In this document: in pieces, positions 8,804 to 16,649 of the stretch
How positions within the stretch are numbered: position 1 is the first letter of the stretch
How the letters are laid out: every line of letters begins with the position of its first letter
Assembly: GCA_003488415.1 (NCBI GenBank)
Contig: DNLQ01000169.1
Coordinates: forward strand, 1 to 29,373
Source: Ruminococcus sp.
Lineage (GTDB): Bacteria > Bacillota > Clostridia > Oscillospirales > Ruminococcaceae
Direction: 5' to 3'
DNA length: 29,373 bases
The notes under the pieces: model-generated
The model's input: the letters and a program-made list of their open reading frames with translations, nothing else
What the model was told of the DNA's origin: nothing
Database searches by the model: none
Position numbers and translations under genes: made by a program

Positions 8804-9844
8804 ATGAAATTTGATGTACTGATCTACTCACGGGGAACGAGTGACGGTGACGGACTTGCACTTCGAGTCAGACCTGAAAGGTTCCAGGACAAGCTCATCA
8901 GCGGATGTATGCCGTTTTTCGAGCTTCGTTCAAAGCCTGACGAGCGATTGCAGAGGATACAGAATAATGATCCTGACGCCTGGCTGAACTCGTTCATATT
9001 TATAATCGTTCCAAACGGAGGGGGCTGTATGCTTCTTCGTTCTGTAAAGGCAACAGACAAGAATACCGGACAGATACTGAAGGATTTCACCAACAGGGAT
9101 ATCTGGTCACTTGAGGGGATATGGTGCCCTGAGGAGGAGAAGGAGATTTTAATTGCGGTACTTCCATCGGTTCTGAACAAATTCCGGGAGATAGGAAGAC
9201 CTCTTCATAATCTGTTTGAAGTACAGGATTATCAGAACAATGAAAAAAGGAATCTGAGTCTTGAGATAGATGATGAAGAGATCGAAAACATATATAGTGA
9301 CAATGCAGGCAGGACAAAGGAGCTGAGCTATGCTTCGTTTACAGAGGAGAAGGATAAAACAGCAGTGAAAGCCCTGATCGCACGGCTCAGATCCTGCAGC
9401 AAGCCGTTTTCGTTTTCCTTCGGTCCATTTGCAGATGTCATAATGAGCCGCTTTGCACGGGGCTACGGCTTGACGGCGAGCTTCCCGACCGCTGAGGCAG
9501 GAAACAGTCAGATACCTGATGACGAGCTGTTTGACAGCATATCCGTAACTAAAATAGTCGAGCGGCAGCATTCAGCAGTAAAGGAATACAAGCTGCAGTT
9601 CGGGGTAGAAATACCGAATAAAAAGGAGATCATGTATTCCTGGAACATCGTATCCATACCGGCGTCGGAGGATGATCCGCTGTACACCGGAAACGGTATA
9701 AGCGAGGATATGACAGAAGGTATCAGATATGTAACTCTGTGTGCAGAAGCGGAGGGTATCAGAGCCTTTATGGACGACAGATGCTTCATTACCGAAAAGG
9801 AGCCGAGATCACAGGGATACTACAATTTCAAAAAGGAGGAATAG
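8804..9844 (+). CDS. Uncharacterised protein of the NTPase operon
   Basis: A 346-aa soluble protein, not recognised. It starts DVLIYSRGTSDGDGLALRV and has no signal peptide, membrane helix or nucleotide-binding motif. A Glu/Asp-rich stretch (about 140-185) separates an N-terminal alpha/beta-looking half from a C-terminal half containing SFSFGPFADVIMSRFARGYG (about 200-219). It lies 6 bases after the degenerate GTPase gene and 2 bases before the next one. Bacterial GTPase operons often carry dedicated GTPase-associated proteins, and position alone makes that a reasonable guess here; I see no diagnostic motif. Profile comparison with GTPase-associated families (for example GAP1 domains) would decide it. 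Confidence 0.7.
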   Translation: MKFDVLIYSRGTSDGDGLALRVRPERFQDKLISGCMPFFELRSKPDERLQRIQNNDPDAWLNSFIFIIVPNGGGCMLLRSVKATDKNTGQILKDFTNRDIWSLEGIWCPEEEKEILIAVLPSVLNKFREIGRPLHNLFEVQDYQNNEKRNLSLEIDDEEIENIYSDNAGRTKELSYASFTEEKDKTAVKALIARLRSCSKPFSFSFGPFADVIMSRFARGYGLTASFPTAEAGNSQIPDDELFDSISVTKIVERQHSAVKEYKLQFGVEIPNKKEIMYSWNIVSIPASEDDPLYTGNGISEDMTEGIRYVTLCAEAEGIRAFMDDRCFITEKEPRSQGYYNFKKEE

Positions 9845-9846
9845 AT

Positions 9847-10890
9847 ATGTCAGAGCTGTTTCCGGTACAGATGCTGGGCTTCAGATTGCCCGATGATTCT
9901 GAAAAGATCAGCAGTATATTCAGGAATGAAACGACAATAATGACACAGGTGCACAGCTATATGGATCAGACACTTGGAAGATTGTCATACCTCCGGAAGG
10001 ATATTACAGACAGCATATTCTGCAGCTTTTTCTCAGAGTCGGTATTCTTCTATACATTCGATCTCCGGAGCGATCTTATAATGCGAGGGCTTGTTATCCC
10101 ACGCAGCGACATCCGTACAGTCTGGAAGCTGTATCTGAAGGATATACTGTATATCACCGCAGCAGGGACTGAACTGAGCGGAGAAGCTGTCGGATTCAGC
10201 AAGATCAGGCAGCTTTCAGACAGCGCAGCAAGCACGGTAAGCAGTACCTGTGCAGAACGAATAAACAGATTCTGTGATCCTGCTTCAACAGTATTTCCCG
10301 GCAGTTTTGCGCTGACAGATTTTCCGCTTGAGAAGATGAATATAGAATTCAAAACCAGAGCAGCCGGAAGCAATCAGAGCATCCAGCCTGAGGACACTGA
10401 CGGAAAGCTGCTGATCGCACCGGAAGTAACAAAAGCAGCAGTCAGTGATATACTGACATCAAGACCTGTACTTGAAAATGTATACCTGTGCCGGTGCAGT
10501 CAGAAAAGCTATATTGATCTGCACAAGAAAATACTGAAGAACAACGGAGCATCCCGTGATGACAGGAATACCGCAGCAGAAGATACTGAGTCCCAGCTTC
10601 GCAGATACAAGACAGAAATGGTATGGTTCGTGCATGACAAGACTCCCGGAGACGAATATGCGGTATTGCTTATTGATACAACCGTGAATGCGCTTGAAAG
10701 CGGTGAAATAGACTATTATCCCCTTAGTCGGGAGATAGAGCAGATAGTAAGTATGCACCAGAAGAAAAAACGGGATAAAGAGGAACAAGGGAAAAACAGG
10801 ATGGCAGATGCCGCCGCACCTGTTCAAAGAACGGCTCCCCCGAAGGATGAAGGCAAACGGTCTGTATTAAAAAAGCTCTTCCGGAAGTAG
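9847..10890 (+). CDS. Uncharacterised soluble protein with basic C-terminus
   Basis: A 347-aa protein, not recognised. The frame is open further upstream, but ATG 9847 is preceded by AAGGAGG (about 9833-9839) and follows the previous stop by 2 bases, so it is the likely start (MSELFPVQMLGFRLPDD). There is no signal peptide or membrane helix. The last 45 residues are strongly charged and basic (KKKRDKEE, then KRSVLKKLFRK at the very end). Such a tail could form an amphipathic membrane- or nucleic-acid-contacting helix. The tight packing means it is translated with the upstream gene, and it probably belongs to the same complex as the GTPases. Confidence 0.7.
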   Translation: MSELFPVQMLGFRLPDDSEKISSIFRNETTIMTQVHSYMDQTLGRLSYLRKDITDSIFCSFFSESVFFYTFDLRSDLIMRGLVIPRSDIRTVWKLYLKDILYITAAGTELSGEAVGFSKIRQLSDSAASTVSSTCAERINRFCDPASTVFPGSFALTDFPLEKMNIEFKTRAAGSNQSIQPEDTDGKLLIAPEVTKAAVSDILTSRPVLENVYLCRCSQKSYIDLHKKILKNNGASRDDRNTAAEDTESQLRRYKTEMVWFVHDKTPGDEYAVLLIDTTVNALESGEIDYYPLSREIEQIVSMHQKKKRDKEEQGKNRMADAAAPVQRTAPPKDEGKRSVLKKLFRK

Positions 10891-10915
10891 GAGCCGAAAA
10901 AAGGAGGCGTATACA

Positions 10916-12229
10916 GTGATCAGAAGACAGTGTACAATAATAGCAGTGATGCTGATGCTTCTGACCGGCTGCGGAACACAGTCATACTCCGGCGGTTCCT
11001 CACCATTTGGTTATCCGGACGGAGAAGAGGCAGTATTCGGAGACTCCGGCAATAAGCCTGATGGAGGGGGAGTTTTCGGATATTCCTCCGACAGTGAGGA
11101 AGAGAGTACATCGGAAGAAGTCACTGAGGCAGAAACGATACCGGCAACTGCCACTGTGCCGGAGAGCCAGGGAGAGACCGTATCATACCAACAGTCCCCG
11201 GGCACGGAAGGAAACGATTGTACCATACACCGGGAAATGCTTTCCGGATCCGAGAAGCAGAATTATGATAAGCTGTACAGGAGCTTCAGTTCAGGATCTG
11301 TCTCAGCGATGCTGAGTCCGGGGATAGAGTGGGAAGAGATCCTGAAAGTATACAGAAGTGTGCTGAGCGATCATCCGGAGTATTTCTGGGTAGCGAGCCA
11401 ATGCACATATAATTCCTCCGGTTCGGTATCCTTTTCCACCCTTGTCACAGTCAACGAGAGCAATCATGAAGAGTACGAACAGAGGCTTGAGCAGGGAATA
11501 CAGGATGTACTCTCGCAGGTACCGGAAGGACTGTCACTCTATGATAAGATACTTTGCATACATGATATAATAGTCAACAGTACTGTATACGGCACCGATT
11601 ACGTCACAGCGTCAGCAGAGGACAGTGAAAGATACTATACAGCCTACGGATGTCTCGTGGATCACCGTGCGGTATGCGAAGGGTATTCAAAAGGTTTCAT
11701 GGCAGTCATGAACAGGATAGGAGTTCCCTGCGGAGTTGTGTCCGGTAAGGACAAAAGGAACGGACAGGGACACGCCTGGAATTATGTTGAGTATGAAGGG
11801 AAATACTACTGGATAGACGTAACATGGGATGATCCCCTGATGGTGACAGAAGATGACGAGACCGGAAAGGACGGTACTCTTTCACATAAATACTACTTCA
11901 TAGATGATGAAGAGCTTTACAGGACACACGAAGCTGATACGGATGATACTCAGTTCATACCTGTATGCAGTTCTTCCGACCTGACATACTATAAAGCTAC
12001 CGGGCAGTACATGGACAGCTACAGCTTTGAAGCGGTAGACCAGCTGATAACAAAGTACAGCGGGAAAGTGAAGCTGCAATTCGGCAGTCAGGAGGCATAT
12101 GATGCCGCCGTCGGTGACCTTATCTACAATAATGCAATATTTGAAACGTCTTATGCAAAGAGAAGCGGAGCGGATTACTGTCAGAGGATAATGGATAATG
12201 AAAGTCTGACTCTGGAGTTTATTTTCTGA
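10916..12229 (+). CDS. Transglutaminase-like lipoprotein
   Basis: A 437-aa surface lipoprotein. GTG start at 10916 with AAGGAGG 8 bases upstream. The signal peptide ends in the classic lipobox LTGC (Cys19). A low-complexity Gly/Ser/Glu/Thr linker (about 20-100) precedes a transglutaminase-core domain (about 205-310). The papain-like triad is visible: Cys254 in AVCEGYSKGF, His286 in GHAWNYV and Asp301 in IDVTWDDP. In bacteria this fold acts as a cysteine peptidase or acyl-transferase more often than as a true cross-linker. The substrate here is unknown; cell-wall peptide or a partner surface protein is plausible. It is the last gene of the first operon and the only one there with clear extracellular catalytic residues, so it may be the operon's outward-acting enzyme. 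Confidence 0.85.
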   Translation: MIRRQCTIIAVMLMLLTGCGTQSYSGGSSPFGYPDGEEAVFGDSGNKPDGGGVFGYSSDSEEESTSEEVTEAETIPATATVPESQGETVSYQQSPGTEGNDCTIHREMLSGSEKQNYDKLYRSFSSGSVSAMLSPGIEWEEILKVYRSVLSDHPEYFWVASQCTYNSSGSVSFSTLVTVNESNHEEYEQRLEQGIQDVLSQVPEGLSLYDKILCIHDIIVNSTVYGTDYVTASAEDSERYYTAYGCLVDHRAVCEGYSKGFMAVMNRIGVPCGVVSGKDKRNGQGHAWNYVEYEGKYYWIDVTWDDPLMVTEDDETGKDGTLSHKYYFIDDEELYRTHEADTDDTQFIPVCSSSDLTYYKATGQYMDSYSFEAVDQLITKYSGKVKLQFGSQEAYDAAVGDLIYNNAIFETSYAKRSGADYCQRIMDNESLTLEFIF

Positions 12230-12298
12230 TTAAATAATTTATTGTACATTAACACCAAAGCAGCATCGGTTTATTTGTGATTGAATACAAAAGTATCT

Positions 12299-12309
12299 CT
12301 CGTCACGAG
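12299..12309. promoter_or_regulatory. Short palindrome next to the second operon promoter
   Basis: CTCGT and ACGAG arms flank a single base, ending 7 bases before the -35 hexamer at 12317. The symmetry and position suit a small dimeric regulator or UP-proximal contact. No equivalent was seen at the 1299 promoter, so it may be chance. Confidence 0.2.
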
Positions 12310-12316
12310 CAGATTC

Positions 12317-12345
12317 TTGACAAATAAGACAAACTGTGCTATCAT
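12317..12345 (+). promoter_or_regulatory. Extended -10 promoter of the second NTPase operon
   Basis: TTGACA (12317-12322), a 17-base spacer ending TGTGC, and TATCAT (12340-12345, one mismatch) form a strong sigma-A promoter. The TGTGCTAT segment and AT-rich downstream bases match the first operon's promoter. A second TATAAT at 12355-12360, also preceded by TG, could act as an alternative extended -10, but its -35 spacing is wrong. The leader would be about 60 bases long. The 183-base gap after the transglutaminase gene contains no clear terminator, so some read-through between the operons is possible. Confidence 0.75.
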
Positions 12346-12412
12346 TAATTATGCTATAATAATTTACTATATCAGGAGTGGGAATTAAACAACTTCTCGG
12401 GAGGAGTGGATT

Positions 12413-14179
12413 TTGACAATGAAAAAGAAAAGCAAAACAGGAGTTTTATTGAGCTGTGCTGTGATCGTATCACTTATCAGTGCAGGCTGTGCCCCCGGCG
12501 GCAGCGAGAAAACTCCTTTTTTCCCGATAAAGGAGCTTCCGGACGAGTTGTGCCAGACTTACGATCCGACAGTAACAGTGACGGAGGATTACAAGGAATA
12601 CAAGGGACCTGAGAGGTATTCGGCTGACGAGCTCACAAAGGACAGGCTGAGCAAGAACGTATTCAACGTATATTACGACAATACGACAGGATGTTTCCGT
12701 GGATTCATAGATCCTGAGGTATCATCGGTGCAGGAGGAATACCAGAAATACGTATCCACAATGTCTTCGCTCAGAAGCACCTTCATGACCGGAACCTGCA
12801 ATACGTACATACTTCGTCCTGACGGAAGCGAAGGCATGGACTGGGAGATATATCCTGAGGGCGTATTCGATGATTTCAATAAAAGGGCCATGTATACCGA
12901 TTCAAAGGGCGGAGACTTCACACCCGACACATCACCCATGACTCTCTGGCTTGACAAGGTAGAGAACGCTTCCGACAGCAGCGAGATCAATGTCTACATC
13001 AGTGACCTCAATGAACAGAACGGGCTTATTGAAAAATGCGGAAACCGCATAAGAGGCATACTCTCCGGAAATCCGGAATCTGATCTTCTGATCCTGTCGT
13101 ATACACTGGATTACCGTGGAAAGATCTCCCTGCCGACATCAATGAACGAAGGCGATAAGGACAGTCCGGTAAAAACGAGAATGTTTGATGATTACGTAGA
13201 GAGGCACTATTATATAGTAGCATTGGGCGATCACGATACACTTGCCACCATGAAGGATGATATCATAGCCGGGTTTGCAAATGTGGGAGTAACCACATTT
13301 GCATATCAGTACCGTGATATGTTCTACAGCACCTCAAGATCGGAAACGGTTGCAGTCAGCAGCATTCCTGATAAGGTGAAGCAGATCACCGGCGAGAACT
13401 TCATAAGTGAGAATCCTCCGCTGATCTCGGAACTCACTCCCGGTGCTGCTGAGGAGCAGCCGCCGGAGGAAGACAGCAATTCATTAGGTGCATCATCTGA
13501 CAGTGCTCAGCCGTTCGTACCGTCCGACAGTACAGAGCTGCTTGCAGTAAAGCCCAGCGGACAGAGCTATTTCTATCGGGAAGGACAGTCACTGGGAATG
13601 ACAGGTCCCAAGGAGATCAGCTTCAGACTGGATAACAGCGATATATATCACTTTGAAACAGAGAGTATGAAGGTGCTCACATATACTCTGCCGACAGCAG
13701 CAGGATTAGGAACGACAGAAGGACTTGCGGGAGGCTGGTCAGAGATCACTCCTTCTCCGGATAACGGAATATCCGCAGAGATCGAAGGAGATACAGTGAA
13801 GGTAAGCCTCACGAAGATGCTGTCCACGACATTAGCAGGCTCACTTGGAGTAGTTGTAGTCAGTGTGCCGATAGATCTTACCTACTCCAACCGGACAGAG
13901 TGGATGGATGTTACCGACGTTCCCGAAGGTTTCACTGATTGGATAGAATCCTGCAATGTACCGGAGATTGGGAGTGCTGATTCACAGGAGCGGTATACCA
14001 ACACCTATCTCTTTGACTGCTTCATGGATATGATAACGCAGTACAGGAGTCCGAACTTCGGCAGTACGAAAAAGCTGACGCCGGCTGAGCAGATCGACGG
14101 AGCAGAAGAGAATCCGAGGATCATAACCACCACCGAGCAGGTGGGAAGGCTGAATGTTATCATAGGTGCATCAGAATAA
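12413..14179 (+). CDS. Uncharacterised large lipoprotein
   Basis: A 588-aa secreted lipoprotein, family not recognised. GGGAGGAG (12399-12406) gives 7-base spacing to TTG 12413 and 13 to ATG 12419, so TTG is favoured; the two differ by only two residues. The signal peptide (KKKSKTGVLLSCAVIVSLIS) ends at AGC, with Cys26 as the lipidation site. The -3 residue is Ser rather than the usual Leu, so the lipobox is atypical. The mature protein appears beta-rich, with an acidic Pro/Glu/Ser linker (about 345-375) separating two lobes and a hydrophobic stretch SLGVVVVSVPIDL (about 477-489). It opens the second operon and is probably its extracytoplasmic partner, parallel to the transglutaminase lipoprotein of the first. 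Confidence 0.72.
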   Translation: MTMKKKSKTGVLLSCAVIVSLISAGCAPGGSEKTPFFPIKELPDELCQTYDPTVTVTEDYKEYKGPERYSADELTKDRLSKNVFNVYYDNTTGCFRGFIDPEVSSVQEEYQKYVSTMSSLRSTFMTGTCNTYILRPDGSEGMDWEIYPEGVFDDFNKRAMYTDSKGGDFTPDTSPMTLWLDKVENASDSSEINVYISDLNEQNGLIEKCGNRIRGILSGNPESDLLILSYTLDYRGKISLPTSMNEGDKDSPVKTRMFDDYVERHYYIVALGDHDTLATMKDDIIAGFANVGVTTFAYQYRDMFYSTSRSETVAVSSIPDKVKQITGENFISENPPLISELTPGAAEEQPPEEDSNSLGASSDSAQPFVPSDSTELLAVKPSGQSYFYREGQSLGMTGPKEISFRLDNSDIYHFETESMKVLTYTLPTAAGLGTTEGLAGGWSEITPSPDNGISAEIEGDTVKVSLTKMLSTTLAGSLGVVVVSVPIDLTYSNRTEWMDVTDVPEGFTDWIESCNVPEIGSADSQERYTNTYLFDCFMDMITQYRSPNFGSTKKLTPAEQIDGAEENPRIITTTEQVGRLNVIIGASE

Positions 14180-14194
14180 GATATATCCACGCCT

Positions 14195-14220
14195 GGTACC
14201 TGCACAGAACGGCAGGTATC
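14195..14220 (+). other. Intergenic hairpin between lipoprotein and membrane protein genes
   Basis: Arms GGTACCTGC (14195-14203) and GCAGGTATC (14212-14220) pair over 9 bases with one G-T wobble around an 8-base loop. There is no T-run after it, so it is not a simple terminator. It sits 15 bases past a stop codon, which suits an RNA-processing or 3'-end stabilising element within the operon. Confidence 0.35.
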
Positions 14221-14250
14221 TGAAATACAGGAATTTACAGGAGGTTTATT

Positions 14251-14739
14251 ATGTCAGTAGGTAAGAGAACTCAGAAAGATGAAATTGCCATAGCTATTTT
14301 AGGAGCTGTATTGATCGTAGTGTTCGGCATCATAGTATTCTTTTTAGGATTGCTGTACAATCAGAAGTATTTCCCGGAAAATCTGCGGCTCTTGAATAAG
14401 ATTCACATCAGGCTGTACTGGTGGTCAGCACTCAGTATTATCTTTCCGGCAATTGTGTACTTTTTCAAGTATCGTTCTACAGCAAAAAAAGATCTAAATA
14501 AGTATCACAGAGACAAGACAGAAGACAAATCAAAATACATATACAACGGCTGGACATCCTGTGCGTTCATATCAATGGCAGGTACAGCAATAATCTCAAT
14601 GGCAATACATTATTTCTTGTTCAAAGATATATCATTGGAGCTTTGGATGTCCCTTATGTTATGGGTAAGCATCATTGCAGGAATCGCTTGCGGAGTTGTA
14701 TTCTTTTTCCCGTTCTGCAGGCCGTTCAAGAAAAACTGA
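14251..14739 (+). CDS. Four-helix membrane protein
   Basis: A 162-aa integral membrane protein, not recognised. Hydrophobic segments at about 12-35, 54-73, 101-123 and 131-154 predict four helices with both ends in the cytoplasm. A basic loop (about 74-98, KYRSTAKKDLNKYHRDK) lies between helices 2 and 3, consistent with the inside-positive rule. ACAGGAGG stands 7-8 bases before ATG 14251. It precedes the first tubulin-like candidate gene by 27 bases. It could be the membrane seat of the following module; no equivalent is present before the second module copy. Confidence 0.75.
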   Translation: MSVGKRTQKDEIAIAILGAVLIVVFGIIVFFLGLLYNQKYFPENLRLLNKIHIRLYWWSALSIIFPAIVYFFKYRSTAKKDLNKYHRDKTEDKSKYIYNGWTSCAFISMAGTAIISMAIHYFLFKDISLELWMSLMLWVSIIAGIACGVVFFFPFCRPFKKN

Positions 14740-14766
14740 CTATAATAAGTGAAAGGAACGAGTATT

Positions 14767-16632
14767 ATGGTAAAGATCAATTTCTGGGGCGGAGAAGGTT
14801 ATCTCAGTGCCTATGCACTGCTTGCAATGGGAGCTGTAGGAATGCTCGATAATCTGAAAAACACAAAGACTGATCCTAATGATAAAAACAAGGTGATAAC
14901 ATCAGATGTAACAATGACTTATGACTGTCTGGATTATGCAGAAAACTCGCTCGATGAAGATAATGTCAACAGACTGCAGAAAAGTCTGGATACATACTAC
15001 AAGAGCATATTCGGACCGGATTCCAGGCTCTCCGTGAAAAAGGGACAGAAGAAAATATCGGATGATGTATCAAGGCTCCCTGCAAATACTGAAAAAGCAG
15101 ATCTGAAAACAAAGTTCAAGAGCTCAGAAAATCTTTATATCGGCATTTCAAAGGGTGACACAGAGATCGACATCAGAAACGGCATTTACGGAAAGCCGTG
15201 GGTAGGTGAGGTATATCATTCATCAGCCACATTCGCTGCGCTGTATGACAATACTCAGACGATCATAATAAACTGCGGAGGCTACAAGGGCGGAGGAACA
15301 GCAGCAACATTCATGAATCTCTGCAATTCCAAAAGGAAAGAAGAAGCACTGTACTATAATATCATCGCCGGACCTTCTACTCAGTTCAAACACAGGGAAG
15401 AGCTTCCCCATCCGGGTATCTACGGCCATAATAACTATTTACCTGATGTGAGCATCTTTGATTTCTTTGATATCCTTGACGAGCTGACGGAGATAAAAGC
15501 CAGGATAAGCAGAAGCGAGAGCTCTGTGAACGAGAAACAGAATGAAGAAAACATCAGCTTCATAAACGGGAAGATAACAGAACTTGGGCTGACACGGGAG
15601 AAATGTGATCTTGATCCCAAGTACTATATGCCGAGATTCATTGACAAGCTGCGTTCTGACAATACAATAGGTCAGATACAGGCAACCTTCATACATATCA
15701 AGCATGATATGAAGAAGGTCGGTGACTCCTACAACTATGATTTCTCCAGTGATCGGTTCCGTGCAGACCAGCAGGTACATTATCTTCACTACACCAATCT
15801 GCTCAACGCAAATGCAGCTAAGGAAATAGCCGAACACAACACCTCCTACACAGGCGGCAGAATTTTCACAAGCGGCGATCCAGACCATAGTAAGTTCACC
15901 ATAGACGGAATATTCTCAGCAGAGGACGCTTCAAAGCTCTATAAATTCATATTATTCAGTGTACTGCTGACCGGATATACCTACAAGTGGTTTGATGATC
16001 TCGAAGCACCTGAGGGGGATACGCTCAGAGAAAAGTGGATGCGAAGGATCAAACCGTTTAAAGTTTTTGGAAAGAGCATCGCAGCAACGGACCAAAAAAA
16101 GGAAGAGGGTAAGCAGAATTCAGCTTTCTCAGTAGAAGTGAAAAAACAGATAGTAAATTTTGCATGGTCATATATCAGACCGGTTCTCCAGTGCTTTGAG
16201 GACATAGACCGTATCTCGGAGGAGGTCAGCTTCTTCCCGGAGGAAGAAATCAGGGACGCCGAAGGAAGAACCGAGGTTCCCCATGGTATGAACGGTATAG
16301 TCAAGGGTATAATCAGCAGCATCAGCCAGGGAGGTATCAGCATTGCAGATGATGTGAGAGGCAGCACTCAGAAAAGGCTCGCAGCCATTGCAATGAACAA
16401 GTTCAGCTTCAAGGACTTTGACAGCACTCTCACGGCAATCAAAGGAAATGAAGGCAATAAAACAGATTTTCTCCACAGCTATCAGGAGAATTTCCCTGTG
16501 TTCGGAAATAAAGATGACATCCACTCCTGGAATGAGGACGATGAAAAGGATCTGGGTAAAGCCGGAGAGAAGTATTTCAAAGACATCCTGAAGTACACAT
16601 ATGATACAGTAAGTAAATTCTTCAAAGTCTGA
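14767..16632 (+). CDS. Possible tubulin/FtsZ-like protein, copy 1
   Basis: A 621-aa protein without signal peptide. ATG 14767 is chosen because AAAGGA lies 9 bases upstream; the in-frame GTG at 14749 sits on that box. The N-terminus VKINFWGGEGYLSAYALLAMG has a strand/Gly-loop/helix layout like the first nucleotide loop of FtsZ. A Gly-rich loop after a hydrophobic strand (TIIINCGGYKGGGTAATFMN, about 165-184) resembles the tubulin GGGTGSG loop. These two similarities are the only basis for the fold guess and it is uncertain. A central helical, charged region (about 240-300) and the segment YTGGRIFTSG through LLTG (about 361-403) are shared in pattern with the protein encoded at 21003, so the two are paralogues. 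The giant ATPase gene follows by 17 bases, and the pair recurs downstream in the same order. Confidence 0.72.
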   Translation: MVKINFWGGEGYLSAYALLAMGAVGMLDNLKNTKTDPNDKNKVITSDVTMTYDCLDYAENSLDEDNVNRLQKSLDTYYKSIFGPDSRLSVKKGQKKISDDVSRLPANTEKADLKTKFKSSENLYIGISKGDTEIDIRNGIYGKPWVGEVYHSSATFAALYDNTQTIIINCGGYKGGGTAATFMNLCNSKRKEEALYYNIIAGPSTQFKHREELPHPGIYGHNNYLPDVSIFDFFDILDELTEIKARISRSESSVNEKQNEENISFINGKITELGLTREKCDLDPKYYMPRFIDKLRSDNTIGQIQATFIHIKHDMKKVGDSYNYDFSSDRFRADQQVHYLHYTNLLNANAAKEIAEHNTSYTGGRIFTSGDPDHSKFTIDGIFSAEDASKLYKFILFSVLLTGYTYKWFDDLEAPEGDTLREKWMRRIKPFKVFGKSIAATDQKKEEGKQNSAFSVEVKKQIVNFAWSYIRPVLQCFEDIDRISEEVSFFPEEEIRDAEGRTEVPHGMNGIVKGIISSISQGGISIADDVRGSTQKRLAAIAMNKFSFKDFDSTLTAIKGNEGNKTDFLHSYQENFPVFGNKDDIHSWNEDDEKDLGKAGEKYFKDILKYTYDTVSKFFKV

Positions 16633-16649
16633 AAAGGAGGAAATAACAA

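Noticed and set aside
12355..12360. Second TATAAT at 12355 as the main -10 of the second operon
   Set aside because: It is 32 bases from the TTGACA; the TATCAT at 12340 has the proper 17-base spacer. An extended -10-only promoter remains possible.
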